Source: Hemileia vastatrix (taxonomy: Eukaryota; Basidiomycota; Pucciniomycetes; Pucciniales; Zaghouaniaceae). Taken from it: a DNA stretch of 64,000 bases. Of this stretch, positions 55,521 through 64,000 are shown in pieces. A model generated the notes under the pieces. That model was not told the DNA's origin and did no database searches. It worked only from the letters and a program-made list of their open reading frames with translations. Each line of letters opens with the position of its first letter. Within the stretch, counting starts at the first letter, position 1. Location: the NCBI GenBank assembly GCA_030280995.1, contig JASXTE010000016.1:17530501-17594500 (forward strand), read 5' to 3'. A program made the translations under genes and the position numbers.

Positions 55521-56708
55521 AAAGAAGAAGAAATAAAATTTCAGGCAAAAAGTAAAATATGTATCCATCAAAAAAAAATGAAAAAAAACTAAAAAACACT
55601 TGGCACCTACTAGCAGGTGTCAATATCTAAAACTCATGGTTTTATTTTTATTTTTCTGATGATTTGTCTAATTAAGATGTGAAAGAAGTATTATAGGATG
55701 GTTTTCAATTTGAGGTGGGAAGAGAGATGTATTGGATAAGGAAAAAGAAGGGGGAAGATTTATAAAAGAAAAGAGATCTAAAAAAGACGTAAATAAGTGG
55801 TAGTGTCACCGGACAACCTACACACAGGGTTGAGGGGGATCCCAATGTAAGTGAGATAAGAATGATGATAGAATTTCAGACTTTGAAGCACAGAGGATTA
55901 CTTCAAGGATGTGATTCAAAGATGCATTAAAGTAACTAATACTGGTTTTGAGATAATCTTTAAGGAATAATTAATGTATATGTTAAGGAGACTAACTATT
56001 ATGGAAAATCTCACAAAGGTTTGCAACTAATAATCAAAGGAAAGACTTACATATTTTAGGATTTAATTAAATTAATTATTAAGTAAGAAAAGGACAATTA
56101 TAACAATAGACTAATAAGAGTTTTAATACTATCACAAATATATTATAATTTAATTCTAAGGAATGTCAAGCCAAATTAACCCCCTTTAAATACCTTATTC
56201 CTCCTTGCACTGACTCATTAATCAACCAGCCACACTATACCCACAGACCCATCTAATACACCGGGGTTCCCATTTACCAGCCATCTAACCTTATAACCCT
56301 TCTGCCCTTTTCCTTTTTCACAGACCTTCTAATTTCCCCTCAGATCCACAATTACCCCCCTGTTCAAATATTGCCTTGATCTTAGCGCTAGATTACATGC
56401 ACTGGCCTATGATTGAAAATTATAAGTTTCTTTATCATAAGTGTACTTTGAAGGTTTAGACAACACAGCTTATTCAAGAAAAAAAATGGAATGCTATCAC
56501 CCCAAGGTTTATTTTTGTGCATCTCTAGTGGAGCTAGAGCTTGAGTGGTGGGGTAGTTGAGGTGCTTTTGCTTCAAGTGTCACATGGCGTGTGACATATG
56601 CCTGGGGTATAAAACACAAACTCCATTGAGTGTGGGAATAATTCATTATAAAAATTTATCATCATCTTTTGTGAATTTTAGATTTAGCTTCATTTATTTT
56701 AATTTAAT
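55521..56708. other. Unassigned DNA between MITE end and zinc-cluster-like pseudogene
   Basis: No gene recognised. The stretch 56160-56360 is C-rich relative to its surroundings and may be transposon debris, but no ends could be found. Confidence 0.4.
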
Positions 56709-57674
56709 GCCTGAACACACTGACCCTAACCCTACTCCTTCTCACCCCTGAGATGATGGGGGACTTCCCACTTGCCAATTTAAGACTCCGTGCACATCCT
56801 GTGTGGCTATGGATTATTTTTGTGTGGAGAGTAAGGCATCACAAGGTCCTCACAAGAAGTGCAAGTTTTGTCAATGGCATCAAGTAGTGTGTACTGCATT
56901 GGCCCTTAATGATAACACAGAGCCCTTTACCACTACAAAATTTTGGTTTATGGCCAACACAAAGGTTGTTGTCAAAGATATCTGGGACATGCCTGCCACC
57001 AGTGATTTGGCAGTAGATGAATAGGAGGGGGTTTTGAGTCAAGAGGAGAGGTTAGAAATCTTCAATTGGGCTATGGATGTAGCTTCAGGAAAATGAAGGA
57101 TGGTGGATGAGGATTCAGACAAGATTTTTAAGTTTACTTCAGAGCAAGTTGTGGATAAAGTGGCCACATCTAAAAAACAATGACTGATCATTGAGGATGA
57201 TGATGAGGATGAAGTAGAGGTGGTAGAGAAGAAACCTTTATTCCTCAAAGTATATTCTTAGTTTGGAGTAAGTGAATAGATTTAAATTTAATTACTTTGA
57301 TGTGTAACTGCTTTTTTTTTAGAGAGTGGGGACCACAGAAGAGGTACCCGTAGCATCGACCAGTTGGCCAATATCTGAGGTTCCCACAGAAGTTGAAAAA
57401 CCAATTGAGAGTGGTCCATTGAACATTGAGGACACCAATTTAGTGGTCAAAATTTTGGATAAATTATGGTCCAAGAAACCCCATCAAGCTTTTTGAATGA
57501 CATTCATCATGGGTTTATGTGAAGTACTTAGGAAGATTGTTGATTTGGCATTGTATGATATAGCCAAGGAATTGTTAGATGTTGGAGAGGTGGTCTTTTC
57601 TGAAGTTGATGAGGTATTTGAAAAGAGTCAAAAAGGAATTTTTCAAGTAATGGAAAATATGAAGGATTTGATTT
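56709..57674 (+). pseudogene. Decayed ORF with Cys-rich (zinc-cluster-like) N-terminus
   Basis: One frame reads through several stops. CQFKTPCTSCVAMDYFC, ESKASQGPHKKCKFCQWHQ and VVCTALAL give a C-x2-C ... C ... C-x2-C ... C spacing that recalls short zinc-binding clusters. An acidic tail follows (LIIEDDDEDEVEVVEKKP). After a short intron-like gap (57265-57320) comes a helical part (DKLWSKKPHQAF, LALYDIAKELLDVGEVVFSE). At least four in-frame stops show decay. Family and function are unknown; repeat-associated ORFs of this general form are common in transposon-rich fungi. Confidence 0.4.
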
Positions 57675-58184
57675 GAAATAAAATAGAAGAAAGAATAGTT
57701 TAGAGAAATAAAATTAATAAAGAAAAGAAAATTTTATTTTGTGTATAGTTTTATCTTGAATATTATTTTATTTTATTATTTATTTTTGATTTATTGTTTG
57801 AAGAGAAGAAAAGAAAGAAAAAATTGTATTTGAGAAAGAAAATTTCAAGAAAAAAAAGAAGAAAAAAGAAAGGAAACAAAATTAGAATTTGAAAAGACAT
57901 TTTATTTGAGGTTAATTGTTGGAGAAGGTTGTTTTGATTATTTGAGTGTTTTGATAGTTAGAGTTTTGAGGAAACAGAAAAGAAAGGAAAACATAAAAGA
58001 GTTTGAAGGTTGAAAAAAGATTTTAGAGAAAATGTAATAAGAAATAATTTTTAGAAAGAAAATATAAATTTATTTTGATATATGTTTTGATTAGTTTGTA
58101 ACTTTATTTTATTTCAATTTTAGTTTAGTTTATTGTATTTTATTTTAGTTTATATTATTTTATATTATTTTTATTTTATTTTAC
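57675..58184. other. AT-rich, purine-biased spacer
   Basis: AAAG- and GAAA-rich non-coding sequence leading into the pentanucleotide array. No feature was identified. Confidence 0.4.
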
Positions 58185-58865
58185 TTTTACTTTTATTTTA
58201 TTTTATTTTATTTTATTTTATTTTATTTTATTTTATTTTATTTTATTTTATTTTATTTTATTTTATTTTATTTTATTTTATTTTATTTTATTTTATTTTA
58301 TTTTATTTTATTTTATTTTATTTTATTTTATTTTATTTTATTTTATTTTATTTTATTTTATTTTATTTTATTTTATTTTATCTTATTTTATTTTATTTTA
58401 TTTTATTTTATTTTATTTTATTTTATTTTATTTTATTTTATTTTATTTTATTTTATTTTATTTTATTTTATTTTATTTTATTTTATTTTATTTTATTTTA
58501 TTTTATTTTATTTTATTAAATTATATTATATTATATTATATTATATTATATTATATTATATTATATTATATTATATTATATTATATTATATTATATTATA
58601 TTATATTATATTATATTATATTATATTATATTATATTATATTATATTATATTATATTATATTATATTATATTATATTATATTATATTATATTATATTATA
58701 TTATATTATATTATATTATATTATATTATATTATATCATATCATATTATATCATATTATATTATATTATATTATATTATATTATATTATATTATATTATA
58801 TTATATTATATTTTATTTTACTTTATTTTATTTTATTCAATTTTATTTTATGTTATTTTATTTTA
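58185..58865. repeat. Compound pentanucleotide satellite (TTTTA)n then (TTATA)n
   Basis: About 66 units of TTTTA (58191-58518, one TCTTA variant at 58381) switch abruptly at 58520 to about 57 units of TTATA (to 58810, with three TCATA variants near 58735-58755), then return to irregular TTTTA. The ORF over the first block is a translation artefact of a 5-bp repeat. Confidence 0.95.
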
Positions 58866-59169
58866 ATTTTAGTAAAGTTTTAAATTTTGTTTAAAGAAAT
58901 ATACAGAACTAAAAAAACTGGAAAATAGTTAAAAAGAAATATTGAGATTTCAATGATTATGAAGTTTTAGTATTGCAAATACATATTCAATTTGAAAGAG
59001 ATGTTAAGGATATAAGATTTTAAGTTTGAGAAAAGAAAAGAAACAGAGAAAGAAAGAGAGAAATGAAAGAAAAAAATTCAAGGTTTAGGTTTTGAAAGAT
59101 ATTTTAAATGAAAAGATTTGATAAGTTTAGGAGCATGAGAAACATTAATGGCTGGTTCCCAGGAAGGTT
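58866..59169. other. AT-rich spacer, nothing recognised
   Basis: No feature between the satellite and the chromodomain end of element 4. Confidence 0.4.
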
Positions 59170-59723
59170 TTTTTGTGTCATCAAGATAGCCTTCCCATTC
59201 TAAGAGGTATTGAAGTTTTCCTTTGCGCCTTTTTGAATCAAGAATCTGGCTTACTTCCCACTCTAGATGATCTTCTACTTCAACTGGTTCTGGAGGAAGA
59301 TGGTTCTTGCCCAGGTATATTTCTTAAGCTAGCTCCAAGAGAGATACGTGAAAAACAGGAGGAATGGATCACCACTTTGGAGGTAGCTTGAGTCAAATTG
59401 CATTTTTAGAAATTTAAGTATCAATTTCATATGGACCCAAGCGTTTCTCAGATAGTTTCCTAGATGGTCGAGTTGTTCAAATTATTTTTGCTTCAAGCCA
59501 TACTTTATTTCCTGGTTTAAAGCGTGGAGCAGATTTTCAATGTTTATTGACCTTTTCCTTATACCTTTGATTTGCAGATTCCAGGGTAGATTGAAGTTTA
59601 CCTTGAAGTCATGAAATTGTTCAAAGATCATGTTCAGCAGGATTATTTACTCCTACATAAATTGGATTAAATCAAGGATTCTGCCATAGATAGTTTTGAA
59701 GGGAGATTTTTTTGTCAAAGAAT
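59170..59723 (-). pseudogene. pol: Element 4: integrase C-terminus and chromodomain
   Basis: Reading the minus strand and allowing frame changes: SLTKKSPFKTIYG, RPSRKLSEKRLGPYEI, FHVSLLELA and then the chromodomain PPEPVEVEDHLEWEVSQIL, KGKLQYLLEWEGYLDDTKKP, SWEPA. The aromatic-cage positions of chromodomains (Y/W/W) seem present. Frameshifts and stops lie between the blocks. Confidence 0.75.
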
Positions 59724-59984
59724 CACCGCGCAATATGGGGGGCGGACTTGTTAGCAAGTCCGCAACCTTGGACTCAAATTCACCATAGATTGAACACACA
59801 TTAAGCTATTGACAAAGGAACCATACCATCAGGGATGAACACCACTCAACAGAGCAGTTTTAGGTGGGTGTTCAAGTAGGGTTCAGTATGGGTTCAGTAT
59901 GAGTTCAGTCTGAGTTCCATCTGATTTCTGTCTGAGTTCAGGTTGGGGACTTGCTAGAAAGTCCACCCCCTATATTGCATAGTG
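59724..59984. mobile_element. CACYRCRCAATAT MITE, copy 1
   Basis: 261 bp. Each end carries a foldback (GCGGACTTGTTAGCAAGTCCGC at the left; GGACTTGCTAGAAAGTCC at the right). The interior has repeats of GTTCAGTATG and GAGTTC. Closely related to the copy at 60172 but not identical. Confidence 0.8.
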
Positions 59985-60171
59985 ACTACTAATTACTTGA
60001 GAAATATGATTAGTTAAAAAAATATTACTTTTCACTATTTCATCCACTTTCTTGGGTGTGATTGACTGATGAAATAAAAAAGGAAATTATTTATTTATTT
60101 ATCAAAACAAACTAATGCCACTCTGATGTTTTTGCAACAACCCATTTGTTATAGCATATCGAAGAGTCTAG

Positions 60172-60421
60172 CACCACACAATATAGGGGGAGGACTTGCT
60201 AGCGAGTCCACAACCTTGGACTCAAACTCACCACAGATTGAACACACTTTGAGCTATTGAAAAAGGAACCATACAATCAGGGATGAACACCACTCAGCAG
60301 AACAGTTTTAGGTGGGTGTTCAAGTAGAGTTCAGTATGATATTAATATGAGTTCAGTCTGAGTTCCATCTGATTTCAGGTTGGGGACTTTCTAGAAAGTC
60401 CACCCCCTATATTGTGTAGTG
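60172..60421. mobile_element. CACYRCRCAATAT MITE, copy 2
   Basis: 250 bp with left end CACCACACAATATAGGGGG and right end CCCCCTATATTGTGTAGTG. It shares the interior with copy 1 (GGATGAACACCACTCA, TTTTAGGTGGGTGTTCAAGT). Confidence 0.82.
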
Positions 60422-61390
60422 AATGTGTTGAGTTGTTGTAAGCATATTTGGCCAATGGTAACCATATGGTCCAATCATCTTGTTTATAATTAACATACAT
60501 TTGAAGATATTGTTCAAGGATTTGATTGACTCTTTCAGTTTTCCCATTGGTTTCAGGATGATAAGCAGTAGAAAGATTCCTCATAATGTCTAATTGTCAA
60601 CATAATTGAATCCAGAAAGTAGAAATAAACAAAGAGCCTCTATTTGAAATAATATCATTAGGTAAGCCATGTTTAGAGCATACATGCTCTCAAAATAATT
60701 TTGTTAAGTCCTCTGCTGTTGCAGTAGTAACAGCTTTAATGAAAATAGACATTTTAGAAAATCTATTAAATACAACTATTATGCTATCAAAATTATCTGA
60801 TGGAGGTAATTGAGAAATGAAATCCATCAAAATTGATTCCCAAGATTCAAAGGGGACTGGAAGTGGTTGAAGTAACCCATACTTCCTATGATGAGGTACC
60901 TTGTTCCTATTACATTCATAACAGGCATTGATATAGGCCTTGATTTCTCTATTCATTCCTGGCCAGAAGAAATCCCTTGCTATTAACTGGTAGGTTTTAT
61001 CAACCCCAAAATGACCAGCTAATGGAGAATCATGTCTACTATTGAAAATTCATAATTTTATATCTTTATCATTGGGTATGACTACTCTACCTTTGAAAAC
61101 TGATAGATCTGATTAAATACTGAATCTTTTGGCCCCTTTCTTTGAGAGTATTTTGTCTTTTAACCCCACACAATAATCATCTTTTGATTGAGCTTCTTTA
61201 ATGTTGGATAGTGGATTTTCAATTGTTTGAGTTGTCATTGTATTGAGTTGATGAGTTGTTAACATTGATTTGTCGAAAATTAATTTGAAATTTGCTGGGT
61301 TCTTGTTAGTGAATGCCTCCCCCCACTCTAGGTAAATTTCTTCCCCACATGACAATATGTCTGGAACTATGCAATTTTTACCAGGGTGAT
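60422..61390 (-). pseudogene. pol: Element 4: integrase zinc region and core
   Basis: Open stretches encode INACYECNRNKVPHHRKYG (C-x2-C of the zinc region), ESILMDFISQLP (first Asp), a GLPNDIISNRG block where the usual second catalytic Asp is Asn, and [16 protein letters not shown] (Glu present). It ends at NNSTHS, where the composite MITE entered. Several stops lie in between (61085-61115, 60600-60690). Confidence 0.82.
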
Positions 61391-61703
61391 AGGTAATAGT
61401 GAAAGAAAATTCAGATAAGAACTCAGCCCGTCTGGCTTGACGTCACATCAAGATTTTGGAAGACATAAAATTCTTCAAAGAATTATTATCCTTTAAAATT
61501 AGAAAAGAACTATTAAGGCTGAGAAGGAAAGAATGTCATTTTTTAAGACAATGAATAAAAGCAAGTAACTCTTTATCATGAGTTTTGTAATTTAACTCTG
61601 CGGCAAGAAATTTGCATGATTTGAATGCAACAGGATGAAAAATTTTTGATTCAGGATTTAATTGGGTTATAACCCCTGAAATAGCATAATCACTAGTGTC
61701 GGT
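61391..61703 (-). pseudogene. pol: Element 4: RNase H, 3' part
   Basis: The minus strand reads TDTSDYAISGVITQLNPESK, HPVAFKSCKFLAAELNY, THDKELLAFIHCLKKW and, after frame damage, SEFSFTITYHPGKN. These are the RNase H blocks of Ty3-type Pol. The left-hand start is cut by the LTR-like block at 61704. Confidence 0.8.
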
Positions 61704-63005
61704 TGTGGTACGTGCCTCGCAGGAAGCGTGGTTTTGGACCAATCAGCGCGCGTAGTCCAGGAAGAACAAAAGGGGAGTTAGCGCCGTAGATAGTATTAAA
61801 ATATAATATGTATTTGTGTGTTTCAAAAAAAGGGAAATAGAAGCGTGAAAAAGGATTTAGGGTCTGTGTGCTCGGATTTTTCAGCGGGATGTGCTGCACA
61901 ATGGGGAATTGTGTGTTATCAATTTAGGACGGCAAGAGCTAAACAATATGGATTTGGATTTTCCAATAATTGTGTGTTACGCATTAAGGAAGGAGTTATG
62001 GCTTAAGGAGGACTCAAGTGAATAATATACTGCACCACGGCAAGTGCTATAATTACTGAGACAAGTAACGTAAATTGCAGAGTCTAACTAGTCAATTAAA
62101 TTACCAGGACTATTGACTAGTAATGAGGCAAGGAGCATGGGGACTTGATCACAAAAGAAAACTACCCAAGAGTCAAGGAGACTAGGATCAGCGTTAGAAT
62201 GGGTCAAACCTGGAAGTAGCGCTGAAACAAAACAAAGGTATAGTCAAGAGCGTGTATATGGAGTATGAGTGAAACAAGTTAAAAACTAGTGTTAGTAAGC
62301 ATAGGGTGCTATTAGGTGCTGTAGTTGCTACAAGCGGTGTACGTATTTTACTAATAGAATAGTTATTGTTTTACTAATGTGGCGCTAGAGCCAGCGCTGG
62401 AGATCCACTGGGGAAATTTGTCTTGAGAACTGGAAAAATATAAAAAGGAGGACTATTTGATAGGGATAAAGGGCATCTAGTAGGAAAATAATAACAATTG
62501 ACAAATAATTAGTTAACATACGATTAGTTAATAATTGTGAAGTCAAGTATAAGATATTAATTTTTCTGTGGTCATTTGTTTTAGAATAATATTAGAGATA
62601 TTTCTGAGTCTTTGTCATTTGTGCATCTGTGTGTGTATTTCATATAGTATAGTGAAAGAACGCAGCATAGAGAGAATATATAGACTCAGTAGGATTGACA
62701 ATTATTAGAGTTATTTTATTACTATAATAAGGCATATTCAAAGAGAGCGCTTCAAGAGGGAGTAGCTGTGGATATTAGCGCTTGTTAAGAATAGAAATAT
62801 CCAGATAGTAATATTTGTTTTTCCTGATCTTTAACTTATCTCTAAACTTATAAACTTTCTAATCAGATATTTGTGTTACACATTATTGCGCTGTCTTTAA
62901 AAATAAGAGTGACAGGCGCTTCTTTTTAGAAATTAAAAAGGAGAGCCAACCCATCTCGCATTGTGTCTACTGATTAGTACTTTAGAACTCTACACCGTCT
63001 TGACA
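61704..63005. mobile_element. LTR-like insertion between RT and RNase H of element 4
   Basis: Pol reads FDPSAST on the right and TDTSDYA on the left. In related Ty3 proteins these are nearly adjacent, so about 1.3 kb has been inserted. The block starts TGTGGTACGTGCC and ends CGTCTTGACA, as an LTR might. It has a TATAAAAAGG at about 62439-62448 on the plus strand and is less AT-rich than its surroundings. No exact target duplication could be matched; flanks share only TTGT-like bases. It has no match among the other LTRs here. It could be a solo LTR of another family or a different insertion. Confidence 0.5.
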
Positions 63006-63795
63006 ATTGTTGAAGCAGAGGGATCAAAATGTTGAAGAATTGGAGCTGTGGTGAACACAGACTTCAATGTTTTGAATCCCTTTTGTACTGTATTGGTGAA
63101 AACAAAGGGAATATCATTTATAAGAAGAGAAGTGAGATTTATAATAGTTTAAGAGTAATATTTAAAAAATCTTCTATAGAAATTTGCAAAACCTAAAAAT
63201 CCTTGTAAGGATTTTACAAATATTGGCTCTGGCCATTTCAATATTTTTTTAACCTTTTTATCATCCATGAAAAGGCCGTCAGTAAATAATGTAAAACCTA
63301 GAAAGTCAATAGACTTTGGGTGGAATTTTCACTTAGTTTGCTTGGCATAGAGACCATGCTCTCAAAGACGATTGAGAACTTCTCTTACATGTTTAATATG
63401 TTCCTTGAGTTCTTTGAAAAAATTAAAATATCATCTAAATAGATGACAAAAAATTGTTTGACAACATCATGAAATATATCATTTAAAAAGTTTGAAAAGT
63501 TGAGGGTTCACAACATAACCCAAAAGGCATAACTAAATCTTCAAAACTAACAAATCTAGTGCGCATTTCCATTAAAGGTTCATGGCTTTCAGTCATACAT
63601 ATAAGGTTGTAAACAGCTCTTATATAAATTTAAGAGAAGAAATTAGCACCAATAAACAAGTTAAGAAGTAAAAAAATAGGAGGAACTGGATATGCATTCT
63701 TTTTAGTCACTGTGTTGAGTTTTCTATAATCAACGCACAACCTAAGACTTCCATCTTTCTTCTTAAGGAAAAGAGCTGGAGAGCTGGTTGGGGAT
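63006..63795 (-). pseudogene. pol: Element 4: reverse transcriptase
   Basis: Begins [20 protein letters not shown], then [18 protein letters not shown] and, through frameshifts and stops, EHIKHVREVLNRL, EHGLYAKQTK, IDFLGFTLFTDGL, WPEPIFVKSLQGFLGFANFYRRF and a TTAPILQHFDPS block. The region of the catalytic YxDD is scrambled. The right side is cut by an element-1-type LTR. Confidence 0.82.
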
Positions 63796-64000
63796 AGTCG
63801 ATGGGTCTTTTGGTCTAGAAGGTTCAATTGGAGGTCCAAAGGGGCATTTAAGTGGAATTTTGGACTTTTAAAGTCAAGGTACGTAGTTTTATTTCTTTTG
63901 ATTAATTTACTCAATATATAAGAGTTAGGGGTTTAAAATATTATTATTATTTATATTTTAGAATTATGCACAGGAGAAAAAATCAAAGAACTAGATTTCT
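63796..64000. repeat. Start of an element-1-type LTR, cut by the window end
   Basis: GGGTCTTTTGGTCTAGAAGG, then GGAGGTCC, then AAGGTACGTA and GATTAATTTACTCAA follow the element 1 LTR from its first bases (TGTCAAGAGGTCTTTCAAGTC-like). The first bases have mutated (TAGTCGATGGGTC for TGTCAAGAGGTC). Whether a full element lies beyond the window is unknown. Confidence 0.7.

Larger units (their letters stand above)
59724..60421. mobile_element. Composite MITE insertion in integrase (TSD AAT)
   Basis: Two full MITEs (59724-59984 and 60172-60421) in the same orientation enclose 187 bp. Outside them the integrase frame joins cleanly: NNSTHS on the right and LTKKSPF on the left, with AAT (59721-59723 and 60422-60424) duplicated. 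So the whole 698-bp block entered as one unit. Ends are CACCGCGCAATATGGGGGG and, reversed, CACTACACAATATAGGGGG. Confidence 0.85.
59170..63795 (-). mobile_element. Decayed Ty3/gypsy element 4, different lineage, with later insertions
   Basis: The minus-strand order is RT (right), RNase H, integrase, chromodomain (left), which is Ty3/gypsy. The proteins differ clearly from elements 1 and 2: here [31 protein letters not shown] and PPEPVEVEDHLEWEV. Many stops and frame changes are present. A composite MITE (59724-60421) and an LTR-like block (61704-63005) interrupt pol, and an element-1-type LTR begins at about 63796. No LTR of its own was seen in the window. Confidence 0.85.

Noticed and set aside
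58133..58519. 128-residue hydrophobic ORF
   Set aside because: It is the translation of a TTTTA pentanucleotide array.
59985..60171. Integrase sequence in the 187-bp spacer between the two MITEs
   Set aside because: A few residues looked integrase-like, but the flanking pol frame is continuous without the spacer. I could not align it to any known block.

Overview
The window looks like a repeat-rich, strongly AT-biased nuclear segment of a filamentous fungus. The short GT-AG introns, the chromodomain-bearing Ty3/gypsy elements and the gene content fit a basidiomycete, and a rust fungus (Pucciniales) with a low-GC, transposon-swollen genome is my best guess. That placement is inference; no marker gene in the window proves it. 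Only four host genes are convincing. They are an adenylation-thiolation-reductase (NRPS-like) enzyme (1.5-6.2 kb, +), COG7 of the Golgi tethering complex (7.7-10.9 kb, -), CSN2 of the COP9 signalosome (11.2-13.8 kb, -), and a multi-exon ArsB/CitMHS-type anion permease (44.4-46.8 kb, +). Almost everything else is mobile DNA or its debris.

Region by region: 0.6-1.25 kb holds a tRNA-derived SINE with a poly(A) tail and a 10-bp target duplication. 14.2-33.6 kb is a nested Ty3/gypsy assembly. An old element on the minus strand (element 1, target duplication ACATA) carries a solo LTR in its gag, and its 5' LTR is split by a young, nearly intact element (element 2, duplication GAGGC, near-identical 1491-bp LTRs, one amber codon in pol). 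34.3-36.0 kb holds debris of both families. 36.3-37.3 kb is a diverged four-copy repeat. 37.4-38.6 and 42.2-43.3 kb are two related solo LTRs in opposite orientation, each with a perfect 5-bp duplication. 39.3-43.8 and 48.8-52.5 kb are rich in PIF/Harbinger-type DNA transposons: a 3.2-kb element with a DDE transposase, an inverted broken relative that keeps a Myb/SANT-like ORF, two roughly 1-kb non-autonomous elements with GAGCAT ends, and 198-bp MITEs. 53-59 kb is AT-rich and includes a decayed zinc-cluster-like ORF and about 680 bp of pentanucleotide satellite. 59.2-63.8 kb is a decayed chromodomain Ty3 element of another lineage, interrupted by a composite MITE insertion and an LTR-like block. 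The window ends inside an element-1-type LTR.

The most unusual observation is that elements 1 and 2 both place an extra overlapping pair of ORFs before gag. The second ORF encodes a coiled-coil, proline-rich protein with the motif SKWKWDW. Its stop codon overlaps the start position of Gag, which suggests coupled translation or a splice donor at that point. Several insertions can be dated relative to one another because the empty site is visible in a second copy or in the interrupted reading frame.
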